A stretch of 64,000 nt of DNA from Qipengyuania pacifica (GTDB lineage Bacteria > Pseudomonadota > Alphaproteobacteria > Sphingomonadales > Sphingomonadaceae). Shown here piece after piece: positions 57,095 to 64,000 of this stretch; position 1 is the stretch's first letter, and each line of letters starts with the position of its first letter. The DNA lies in contig NZ_JAHWXO010000011.1 in assembly GCF_019857205.1 (NCBI RefSeq), forward strand, positions 1 through 64,000, written 5' to 3'. The notes under the pieces were generated by a model. The model saw only the letters and a list, made by a program, of their open reading frames with translations. It had not been told where the DNA came from and made no database searches. The position numbers were made by a program, and so were the translations under genes.

Positions 57095-57946
57095 ATGATC
57101 ATTGCCTGTCCTGCCTGTGCCACGCGCTACGTCGTTCCCGACAGCGCTATCGGTATCGAAGGGCGGACCGTGCGCTGTGCGAAATGCAAGCACAGCTGGT
57201 TCCAGGATGGACCCGATGCGGATCGGCTCGCGGCAGTTCAGGATATTCCTGCGCCCTCACCCGCACCGCCCCCTCCGCCGCCGGCGCCGCCCAAGGCTTC
57301 GCCGCCCCGCACCAGCGCAGCGGTCTATACCGATCCCGCAGTGGCGGATCGCGGTAATCAGGCTCCCGCAGCAGAAGAGATGCCGCCGCGGGATGGACCG
57401 GATTTCGACGAGACTGCCCCGCCCTATGGCGATGTGCAGGACGATCTGCCTCCTCCCCCCAAGCCGGAAGACGAGCGCGGGCCGTCGCGCTTCGATCATG
57501 CCCCGCCCTTCAGGCGGCGGCTCAACATCAATCGCCTGTGGACCTGGGCGGCAGCGATCTTTGCGGTGATCGCCCTCGGGACCGTGGTGGCGGTCAATTA
57601 CGTCGGCGTGCCCGAATGGGTGCCGGTCACGCGTCCACTGTTCGGCGCTGCCCAACCCGATCTCGAACTGTCGTTCCCCGTCGAGCAGCAGGAACGACGC
57701 ACGCTTCCCAACGGCACCGAGTTTTTCGGGGCGCGGATCATCGTCAAGAACACGGCGCGCGAAACCCGGCCAATCCCGCCGATCCTGATCGTCCTGCGCG
57801 ATCAGCGCGAACGGCAAGTCTACAGCTGGGTCGTGCAGCCGCCGCAGTCGAGCCTTGCGCCAGGCGAGGATCTGACGATCAATGAAGCGGTAACCGATGT
57901 GCCCAAATCGGCGGTTTTCGCCGATGTGGGCTGGGCACCGCGCTAG
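57095..57946 (+). CDS. MJ0042 zinc-ribbon membrane protein
   Basis: A 283-residue protein. The N-terminal zinc ribbon (CPACATRYVVP...RCAKCKHSWFQ, residues 5-36) has the CxxC...CxxC pattern. A Pro/Ala/Asp-rich disordered linker (about 50-145) is followed by a single membrane helix (about 153-173) and a DUF3426-type beta domain (FFGARIIVKNTARETRPIPPI). Such genes commonly lie beside ftsE in Sphingomonadales; their role is not established. It faces away from ftsE across a 160-bp gap. Confidence 0.88.
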   Translation: MIIACPACATRYVVPDSAIGIEGRTVRCAKCKHSWFQDGPDADRLAAVQDIPAPSPAPPPPPPAPPKASPPRTSAAVYTDPAVADRGNQAPAAEEMPPRDGPDFDETAPPYGDVQDDLPPPPKPEDERGPSRFDHAPPFRRRLNINRLWTWAAAIFAVIALGTVVAVNYVGVPEWVPVTRPLFGAAQPDLELSFPVEQQERRTLPNGTEFFGARIIVKNTARETRPIPPILIVLRDQRERQVYSWVVQPPQSSLAPGEDLTINEAVTDVPKSAVFADVGWAPR

Positions 57947-58057
57947 GTTTCCATTTCACGCAATAAAGATGCTTGCCGGGGCGATGCACCGCTGCTAGTG
58001 GCGCGCTCCTACCGACGGGGGCGACGCCAAGCGGATTCGCTCCCGAGCAGACTGTGT

Positions 58058-58144
58058 GCGGTCGTGGCGGAACTGGTAGACGCGCAACGTTGAGGTCGTT
58101 GTGGCCGCAAGGCCGTGGAAGTTCGAGTCTTCTCGACCGCACCA
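58058..58144 (+). tRNA. tRNA-Leu (GAG)
   Basis: An 87-base class II tRNA with encoded CCA. The acceptor stem GCGGTCG pairs with CGACCGC. The anticodon stem CAACG/CGTTG encloses loop TTGAGGT, giving anticodon GAG at 58092-58094. A long variable arm (GGCCGCAAGGCC) and T-arm with GTTCGAGTC are present. Confidence 0.97.
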
Positions 58145-58322
58145 AACAGTCCATCCCCCTGACAATCGGCTCCGACGACGGAGCCATCGGATGGCGTTGA
58201 TCGCGGCGCCGCGTCGACGGCGAATGCGCCGCCCGATCGCGTGCGGCCGGTTTGGATCAGGCGCGCTGACGCGGCGTTGATCCTATCCAAACTCAGCCAT
58301 AGCGAGCGCGCGGACCTGCTAT

Positions 58323-58337
58323 TGAGAGCCATTATCA
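58323..58337 (+). promoter_or_regulatory. Possible second Fur-like box
   Basis: TGAGAGCCATTATCA keeps the full right half (ATTATCA) of the Fur 7-1-7 pattern, while the left half matches only partly. It lies 59 bases before the receptor GTG start, a more usual operator position than the stronger box downstream. Confidence 0.4.
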
Positions 58338-58369
58338 TTGACGGCACCATGCGATCCACCTAGGCGGCT

Positions 58370-58384
58370 TGCGAACGATTCGCA
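58370..58384 (+). promoter_or_regulatory. Fur-type 7-1-7 operator overlapping the leader of the second TonB receptor
   Basis: TGCGAACGATTCGCA is a 7-1-7 palindrome with six of seven pairs, differing from the box at 5880-5894 at only two positions. It abuts AGGAGG and ends 11 bases before the GTG start. Its presence within an upstream in-frame TTG opening argues that translation begins downstream. Confidence 0.65.
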
Positions 58385-58395
58385 GGAGGGTGTTC

Positions 58396-60891
58396 GTGAG
58401 GGGTTATCTATCGATCGGTGCGGCGGCTGTGGCCCTGCTTCATACGCCGGCTGCAGCGGAGCCGGTCGAACAGGGTGAAGCGGACCGAAGCCCGCAGATC
58501 GGTGCGCCCTCTTCGGGTTTGCTAAATGCGCCAGCTTCAGCAGAGCAGGCCGAACAGGCGGGCGCCGACCTAAGCCCGCGGATCGGTGCGGCCGCTTCAG
58601 GTCTGCTCCATGCGCCAGCGTCAGCAGGGCAGGTCGAACAGGCGGGAGCGGACCTAAGCTCGCACAACGGTGCTACATCTGTGGTTTCGCTTCATGCGCC
58701 TGCTGCATCGCGACAGGTCGAACAGCGTGATGCGGATCAAGGGCCGCAAATCGGTGCGGCGGCTGTGGCCCTGCTTCATGCGCCCGATGCTGCGGAGCCG
58801 GTCGAACAGCATCAGACGGCCCCAGGCTCGCAGAACGGTGTGAGCGCCATTTCCCATGACGAAGCGGATGCCATCGTCGTCACCGGGCGCGCGCAGAAGC
58901 TGTACCGGGTGGAAGAGACCAGCTCGGGAAAGCTCGACACCCCGCCCCTCGAATCCAGCCTCGTCATCACGACGATCACGGAGCAGTTGATCGAAGATCA
59001 GGGCGCACGCGATGCACAGGATCTATATCGAAACATCTCCGGTGTGAGTTTCTTCTCCTACGCCGGAGTGACGGCGCGCGGCTTCCGGCAGGAGGAAATC
59101 TTCTATGACGGACTGCGCGGCGACCCCTATGCCGGCTTTTCCGTCCCGCAGCTGTTCAACGTCCAGCGGGTCGAATTCCTGAAGGGACCGAGCGGAATGC
59201 TCTATGGCCCCGGCGCACCGGGCGGCCTGTTCAACTACATCACCAAGAAAGCCCAGGCCGACAGGTTCGAAGGTCAGGTCAAGGCGATCGCCGGCACCGA
59301 AGATCGCTGGGGCGGTTCGGCCGAACTCAACGTGCCGCTTGGTCGAGGCTTCGCGGCACGCGGCGGCCTGTTCTACGAAGATCGCGGCACCTTCCGGTTC
59401 AATGCCGCTTCGCGCACGCTGATTGCCGACGGCGGGGTGTCGTTCGATCCCGGTCCGATCCGCGTGGACATCCAGGCGACCCGCTACGACCAAGAGCTCG
59501 ACGCCAACCGCATTCGCGGTGTGCCGGTGGACGATAACGGCAAGTTCCTCACCGATCGGCGGTGGAATCACAACGAGCCGGGCGATTTCCTGAATCTCGA
59601 ATCCGATGTGTTCCAGATGCGCCTCGAAGCCGAACCGTTCGATGGTCTCTCGCTCGATGCGACGGCACGCTACAACAATGCGGTCGAGGTGCAGAACTAT
59701 CACGAGCCACGCGGCCTGTTCGATTCCGACGGGGACGGCGTGATCGATGCATCGATCCGCGAATTTCGCGACCAGATGCGCACGCAGGAAACCTGGTCCT
59801 TCGGCGGCAATGCGGTCTGGGCGACGCAGCTGTCCGACACGATCGGAAACCGTGTGCTTGCCGGGTTCGACCATTTCATTTCGGACCAGTATTTTCAGGG
59901 CCGCTCGCTGCGCGGGACAACGCAGGCCACACCCGGCCTCCCCAACCCCATCAGCCTGTTCGATCCGCAATACGGCCTGTCCGACCCTACAACCTACGAG
60001 CAGGGGCCGTTCAATGTGACGCTGACCGAAGGGACGCGCACCGGTTATTACCTGTTGAACGAACTCACGATCGGCAGACTCATCCTTACCGGGGGTATTC
60101 GCCGCGACAGCTTCCGCGACGATGCCGACGGAACGGTGTTCGAAGACAAGGAAACGACCTATCGCGCAGGTGCAGTCTATCGGATCACAGACGATATTTC
60201 CGCCTTCGGGCAATATGCCACCAGTTTCGAGCCGCAGAGTGCGAGTTCGCAGAACCCGCTGGCCGGCGGCCCGTTCGCACCGACCGAGGGCGACATCTAC
60301 GAGGGTGGGCTGAAAACCGCGCTGATGGGCGGCCGCATACAATCGTCCCTTTCCGCCTATCGCATTCGGCGAACGAATATCCTTCAGACCGACCCACGGG
60401 GCGATATCGGCGATGACGGGGTCGACGATCTCGTGTCGATTGGCGAAATCACCAGCAAAGGGATCGAGTTCGATCTGGCGGCGGACATCACGCCCGATTG
60501 GGTAGTCACGGTTGCCTATGGCTATAACGACACCCGCATCACGGCGGACAATGGCGGTGGCGGCTTTTCGAACGCTGTAGGCGACCGTTTCGCCAACGCA
60601 CCGGAACATCAGCTCGGCTTCTGGACCCGCTATCAGTTTCCCATGCTCGGTCTGGCGGCGGCAGTCGGCGGCGATTACGTATCGAGCCGCGTGAGCATCG
60701 ATGGCCAGCCGGTCAACGCGTACATGGTGTTCGACGCCTCGCTCATCTACGAGACCGGCCCGATCCGGGCGATGGTGCGCGTCGACAATCTGTTCGACAA
60801 GACTTACGCCGCGTCGGGTTTCATCTCGCGCACCGGACACTTCCCCGGCGAGCCGCGTTCGGCCTTTCTCGAAATCGGCTACCGCTTCTGA
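58396..60891 (+). CDS. TonB-dependent siderophore receptor with repeat-bearing N-terminal extension
   Basis: An outer-membrane receptor of about 831 residues. GTG at 58396 is chosen because AGGAGG lies six bases before it and it opens a signal peptide (MRGYLSIGAAAVALLHTPAAA). Residues about 8-147 consist of five 28-residue repeats; a TonB-box-like AIVVTGR follows near 157. The plug (DTPPLESSLVITTITEQLI; VEFLKGPSGMLYGPGAPGGLFNYITK) and a barrel ending in IGYRF are normal. It resembles the ferric-siderophore subgroup. Its stop overlaps the PepSY gene start (TGATG), as in the first receptor operon. Confidence 0.9.
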   Translation: MRGYLSIGAAAVALLHTPAAAEPVEQGEADRSPQIGAPSSGLLNAPASAEQAEQAGADLSPRIGAAASGLLHAPASAGQVEQAGADLSSHNGATSVVSLHAPAASRQVEQRDADQGPQIGAAAVALLHAPDAAEPVEQHQTAPGSQNGVSAISHDEADAIVVTGRAQKLYRVEETSSGKLDTPPLESSLVITTITEQLIEDQGARDAQDLYRNISGVSFFSYAGVTARGFRQEEIFYDGLRGDPYAGFSVPQLFNVQRVEFLKGPSGMLYGPGAPGGLFNYITKKAQADRFEGQVKAIAGTEDRWGGSAELNVPLGRGFAARGGLFYEDRGTFRFNAASRTLIADGGVSFDPGPIRVDIQATRYDQELDANRIRGVPVDDNGKFLTDRRWNHNEPGDFLNLESDVFQMRLEAEPFDGLSLDATARYNNAVEVQNYHEPRGLFDSDGDGVIDASIREFRDQMRTQETWSFGGNAVWATQLSDTIGNRVLAGFDHFISDQYFQGRSLRGTTQATPGLPNPISLFDPQYGLSDPTTYEQGPFNVTLTEGTRTGYYLLNELTIGRLILTGGIRRDSFRDDADGTVFEDKETTYRAGAVYRITDDISAFGQYATSFEPQSASSQNPLAGGPFAPTEGDIYEGGLKTALMGGRIQSSLSAYRIRRTNILQTDPRGDIGDDGVDDLVSIGEITSKGIEFDLAADITPDWVVTVAYGYNDTRITADNGGGGFSNAVGDRFANAPEHQLGFWTRYQFPMLGLAAAVGGDYVSSRVSIDGQPVNAYMVFDASLIYETGPIRAMVRVDNLFDKTYAASGFISRTGHFPGEPRSAFLEIGYRF
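58417..58836 (+). repeat. Five tandem 84-bp coding repeats in the receptor N-terminus
   Basis: Units start at 58417, 58501, 58585, 58669 and 58753, all exactly 84 bp, with a partial sixth from 58837. Each encodes 28 residues with the pattern GAxxxxLLHAPAxAxxVEQxxAD, and units 1 and 5 are nearly identical. The first unit contains the hydrophobic core of the signal peptide. Confidence 0.95.
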
Positions 60892-62138
60892 TGGAAATGG
60901 CGCGCACGCTCGATAGCGGGGTACGCCCGCTCGACAAGGCCAAGCCCAGGCCCAAGGCTGCGCGCATATGGTGGGTCGTGCATCAGTGGACCGGGCTGAA
61001 GCTCAGCCTGTTCATGACCTTCATTCTCTTTACCGGGACGCTGGCGGTATTGAGTGCGGAAATCGACTGGGTCCTTCAGCCGAGCCTGCGGGTTGCGCCA
61101 TCCACTGTCGAAGGCCCGGTCGCCTGGGCGGACATCGCCGAGAATGCGTCCGAATATTCCGGCGTTTCAAAGGTCACATATATCAACGCGCCAACCGCTT
61201 CGGCCTTTGCTGCGAAGGTCACGGTCGAGAACAGGAATGGCGAGCTGTTCTTCCTGCACGCGCATCCCACAACCGGCGAAATTCAGGGAACCGGCCCCTG
61301 GGCAGGCGCGCAGCGTGTGCTCAGGAACATGCACCGCCATCTCAACTTGCCCACGTGGCTTGGCGTGCCGATCGTCACATCGCTCGCCTTCCTGTTGCTG
61401 ATCACCCTGATCACGTCTTTCTTCGTGTACAAGAAGTGGTGGAGGGGCTTTGCCAAGCCGCTGCGCAAACGCGACGCCCGTACATGGTGGGGCGACTTTC
61501 ACCGCCTGGTAGGGGTGTGGTCGCTGTGGTTCGTCGCGCTGATTTCGTTGACCGGCGTATGGTATTTCATTGAAAGCCTGGGCGGCCAGGCTCCTCCCCA
61601 ACCGAAGGTAGAACGCGAAGCCGCCGCCAGCGAGCGGACCGGCAGCGGCAACTTGCGCGCTTCAATCGATGCCGCGCTCGCAGCCTATCCGGGCCTTCGC
61701 GTGGAGGCGGTAGCCTTGCCCACCGACGATGCGGTACTTCAGATCAACGGCGATTTCGAAGCGGTGCTGGTCCGCCCACGTTCGAACGCGGTCTATGTGG
61801 ACACCAGCACGAACGAGGTGCTGCTGACGACCGATGGACGCGATCTCAATCTTCACCAGCGCATCGGCGAAATGGCAGACCCGCTGCATTTCGGATCTTT
61901 CGGCGGCTACTGGACCAAGCTGGTGTGGTTCCTGTTCGGTCTGGCGATGACGGCGCTGTCCGTTTCGGGGGCAGCCATCTATTCGCTGCGGATCGCACGC
62001 GAGCGAGGTGACAGGGTAGCGATCCGGCGGGGCTTTACAGGCATGTGGCAGGGCATGGGCCGCTGGCGTGCGCTGTCGGTGGCGCTCATCGGGATCGGGT
62101 TTATCCTGATCGCCTTCCTGATCCTGGGCATCCAGTAG
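60891..62138 (+). CDS. PepSY-associated TM helix protein
   Basis: A 415-residue inner-membrane protein of the PepSY_TM family, coupled to the second receptor by a TGATG overlap. Membrane segments lie at about 35-58, 160-182, 203-225, 345-368 and 388-410, with a periplasmic PepSY-like loop between the first two. Conserved His residues flank the helices (WVVHQWTGLKL, NMHRHLNLPTW, GDFHRLVGVW, LNLHQRIGEM), suggesting haem or metal redox. It likely supports iron release from the siderophore taken up by the receptor. Confidence 0.88.
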   Translation: MEMARTLDSGVRPLDKAKPRPKAARIWWVVHQWTGLKLSLFMTFILFTGTLAVLSAEIDWVLQPSLRVAPSTVEGPVAWADIAENASEYSGVSKVTYINAPTASAFAAKVTVENRNGELFFLHAHPTTGEIQGTGPWAGAQRVLRNMHRHLNLPTWLGVPIVTSLAFLLLITLITSFFVYKKWWRGFAKPLRKRDARTWWGDFHRLVGVWSLWFVALISLTGVWYFIESLGGQAPPQPKVEREAAASERTGSGNLRASIDAALAAYPGLRVEAVALPTDDAVLQINGDFEAVLVRPRSNAVYVDTSTNEVLLTTDGRDLNLHQRIGEMADPLHFGSFGGYWTKLVWFLFGLAMTALSVSGAAIYSLRIARERGDRVAIRRGFTGMWQGMGRWRALSVALIGIGFILIAFLILGIQ

Positions 62139-62168
62139 CCCGCGGTCAGGCAGACCCGCCCCATCCGA

Positions 62169-62921
62169 CTAGGCCGAGGATCGCGCCAGCAAGCCCCGGA
62201 TATCTTCCAGGTCCTGGAGCTTGTCGACATCGACGGCAGCAAGCCCGTTGGAAGCCCTTACCAACCGCGCTTCGATACCGATCCGCCGCCCCAGTTGCGC
62301 AATACCATCGCCCAGACCGAGACGGCCCAAGGCATATGAGACAAGCGTGGACACCCCAAGCTTGCCGACTATCCGCCATGGCCGCTTGCGATCTTTTTCG
62401 ACATTGTTCCACGTCGCAAGGGCATGCTCGGCCCGGGAGGTTCGCAGGTAGAACAGATTGCAGCCCGACCATTCCCCGTCGGCAAACCGCAGATAGGTTC
62501 GCCGGCTACCCGGCAAGGCGCGTTCGATGTCATCCCGTTTCGCCAGCGCGACGCCGAGATCGGCATCGTCCGGGGTCCCATCCACCAGTTCGCGTACCCA
62601 TTCCGGACGCAGCAGGGCATGATCGGCGGTGGTCAGGACGAGCGGTGCGCCGAACCGGGCAAAGCCGATGCCGGCACTTTCACTCGGCCCCGCCCCTGTG
62701 GGCACAACCTCGCATTCCAGCAATCGGGCGAGGTCTGCGACAGGTCCTTCGTCGCATGACACACCGATGCGCTCCATCCCGGCCAGTCGCAGCGCCGCCA
62801 CGACCCGCTCGAGCAGCGGCCTGCCCTCTATCTCTATAAGCGCCTTGTGCGGTTTGCCTTCCAGTCCGGCAAGCGGATCGCCGCCGGCGCGCGTGCCGGC
62901 CAGCACCAGTGCCGATGTCAC
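62169..62921 (-). CDS. MobA-like NTP transferase family protein
   Basis: A 250-residue nucleotidyltransferase-fold protein. The N-terminal LVLAGTRAGGDPLA and KALIEIEGRPLLERV correspond to the nucleotide-binding loop and lysine of the family, and VLTTADHALLRPEWV to the metal-binding Asp. The GTG at 62921 overlaps the stop of the flippase gene by four bases, linking it to envelope polysaccharide or lipid head-group synthesis instead of molybdenum cofactor synthesis. It ends 31 bp from the convergent PepSY gene. Substrate unknown. Confidence 0.82.
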   Translation of the reverse strand: MTSALVLAGTRAGGDPLAGLEGKPHKALIEIEGRPLLERVVAALRLAGMERIGVSCDEGPVADLARLLECEVVPTGAGPSESAGIGFARFGAPLVLTTADHALLRPEWVRELVDGTPDDADLGVALAKRDDIERALPGSRRTYLRFADGEWSGCNLFYLRTSRAEHALATWNNVEKDRKRPWRIVGKLGVSTLVSYALGRLGLGDGIAQLGRRIGIEARLVRASNGLAAVDVDKLQDLEDIRGLLARSSA

Positions 62922-64000
62922 TTGGCCTGCTCCGCCTTCACCAGACTGCGCATCACATGCCACACGGTCGCGCTCATCAGCACCCACAATACGGCCATGC
63001 CGAAAGCTACCGCGATACCGACGCCGATCGGTCCCATCGGTGACAGCAGCATGATCCCTGCACCCAGAACGGCGACGGCCGCCAGCCGGATCATCAGCGG
63101 ATATTGGGCATGCCCTGTCGAATAGAGCATCGGCTCATAGGCGACCGATGCGAGTTCGAACGACGCCGCGACCGCCAGCGGGATGAGCACCGCCGCACCG
63201 GCGATATAGGCATCGCCGCCGATCAGCATCAGCAGCGGTTCGCCCAGGAAAATGGCGACCAGAGTGACACAGACCCCGCTCAACGCTGCAATAAGCGACA
63301 CCTGGCGCACCAGCTTGCGGAACATGTCGATGGCCTGCGTGGTGCGTGCGACCGCGAATTCGGGAAAGATCGCGCGCGTCAGTATGCCCGAAAGCTTGCC
63401 GATGCCCTGGCCCAGCTGGTCGGCGAGGCGGTAGAGACCGGCCGCGCTCGTACCCAAGAGCAAGCCGACGGCGAGCACCGGCCCCTGCTTGTAGATCGCA
63501 TCGAGCGTCGAACTGCCGTAAGTTATGCCGAAGAATTTAGGCAGATCGGGGTGCGTGGCCACGGTTTCGCGGAAATGGCCGAAGTTTTCGCGATTGAGCG
63601 CCTTGGGCACCAGGCGCCAGGCGACCACCCAGTATAGCAATCCCGTGAGCAGATCGAAGAAGGCCCAGGCGAACAGAAAGCGCCCCACGGTCGGCCCGAC
63701 CAGAATGATGATCAGCGAAGCGATCAATCGGCCCGCAGGAACCACGGCTTCGACATAGGTGCCCAGATCGAACCGGTCGAGCACGCGAACGATGCCATTG
63801 GGCGTCGTCATCCGCGACCACAGCAGGGCGACGTTGAACCAGAAAGCCATGTCGATGAATTCGGGATTGAGCGAAAGCGCTTCCCCGAAGCCGTAATAGA
63901 CGACGAAGGCGACCATCGTACCGAGCATCGCGCCGGACACGTCGATGGCGCCGCACAGCCACACGATCCGCCCGAAACTGCGCCAGTCCTTGAGGCGCGA
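62918..64000 (-). CDS. Polysaccharide/lipid-linked oligosaccharide flippase, C-terminal part
   Basis: The frame is open from its stop at 62918 to the window edge, giving 360 residues without a credible start. About nine hydrophobic membrane segments, the order of soluble loops and YGSSTLDAIYKQGPVLAVGLLLGTSAAGLYRLADQL fit the oligosaccharide flippase (Wzx/RfbX-like, MOP superfamily). It likely flips lipid-linked sugars across the inner membrane. It is cotranscribed with the NTP transferase downstream. Confidence 0.85.
   Translation of the reverse strand, partial: SRLKDWRSFGRIVWLCGAIDVSGAMLGTMVAFVVYYGFGEALSLNPEFIDMAFWFNVALLWSRMTTPNGIVRVLDRFDLGTYVEAVVPAGRLIASLIIILVGPTVGRFLFAWAFFDLLTGLLYWVVAWRLVPKALNRENFGHFRETVATHPDLPKFFGITYGSSTLDAIYKQGPVLAVGLLLGTSAAGLYRLADQLGQGIGKLSGILTRAIFPEFAVARTTQAIDMFRKLVRQVSLIAALSGVCVTLVAIFLGEPLLMLIGGDAYIAGAAVLIPLAVAASFELASVAYEPMLYSTGHAQYPLMIRLAAVAVLGAGIMLLSPMGPIGVGIAVAFGMAVLWVLMSATVWHVMRSLVKAEQAK

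Noticed and set aside
58369-58395. TTG start nine codons upstream for the second TonB receptor
   Set aside because: This opening coincides with the Fur-type palindrome and lacks a ribosome site, while GTG 58396 has AGGAGG at a good distance and gives a cleaner signal peptide.

Overview
The window looks like a chromosomal segment of an alphaproteobacterium of the order Sphingomonadales, most likely the Erythrobacteraceae side. This is an inference from high GC, Sphingomonadales-like protein sequences (TonB receptor/PepSY pairs, DUF885 peptidases, an MJ0042 zinc-ribbon gene beside ftsEX, metX-metW) and gene order; no rRNA is present to confirm it. Coding density is high. The only gap above 300 bp between protein genes (about 30773-31212) holds two tRNA genes. 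No CRISPR array, intact insertion sequence, prophage or rRNA operon was seen.

Layout. 1-3.8 kb: edge of a small gene, a lower-GC KAP-type P-loop NTPase, and thiC behind a TPP riboswitch. 3.9-10 kb: a secreted CshA/DUF11-type surface protein, then an iron-uptake operon (Fur-type box, TonB siderophore receptor, small membrane protein, PepSY protein). 10-15.8 kb: an exported S9 peptidase and two tandem DUF885 metallopeptidases. 15.9-23.2 kb: a complete histidine-utilisation locus (hutI-hutH-hutG-hutU leftward, hutF-hutC rightward, HutC-type operator between). 23.2-28.6 kb: a PaoABC-like periplasmic molybdenum aldehyde oxidoreductase operon with XdhC and MocA-type maturation genes. 28.8-31.1 kb: a FUSC-type efflux protein, tRNA-Thr and tRNA-Cys. 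31.2-38.8 kb: thioesterase, ABC-F ATPase, crotonase, AlaC-like aminotransferase, and the polyhydroxyalkanoate genes phaC and phasin. 38.9-48.2 kb: clpS, lptF-lptG, a fatty-acid desaturase, a YghO-like acyltransferase, a single-domain response regulator, small secreted proteins, VOC and ProX-type proteins, metX-metW. 48.3-57.9 kb: hisC-tyrA, then a mosaic accessory island, then ftsE-ftsX-ydcF-plsC and a zinc-ribbon protein. 58-64 kb: tRNA-Leu(GAG), a second TonB receptor/PepSY pair, a nucleotidyltransferase and a truncated flippase gene.

The most unusual part is 50.3-54.7 kb. The tyrA 3' end and the plsC gene, which would otherwise be convergent neighbours, are each present twice, and two unrelated genes sit in the two intervals: a sulfotransferase fused to a membrane-anchored anti-sigma-like domain, and a low-GC secreted beta-helix protein. 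The two plsC blocks are 617 bp long with 8 mismatches, so the locus looks recently rearranged and able to recombine.

Other points of note are five in-register 84-bp repeats in the second TonB receptor that appear to be copies of its own signal-peptide region, a phasin gene with a strong internal start that could make long (histone-H1-like tail) and short isoforms, and symmetric 15-bp boxes around the phasin promoter that fit a PhaR-type operator.
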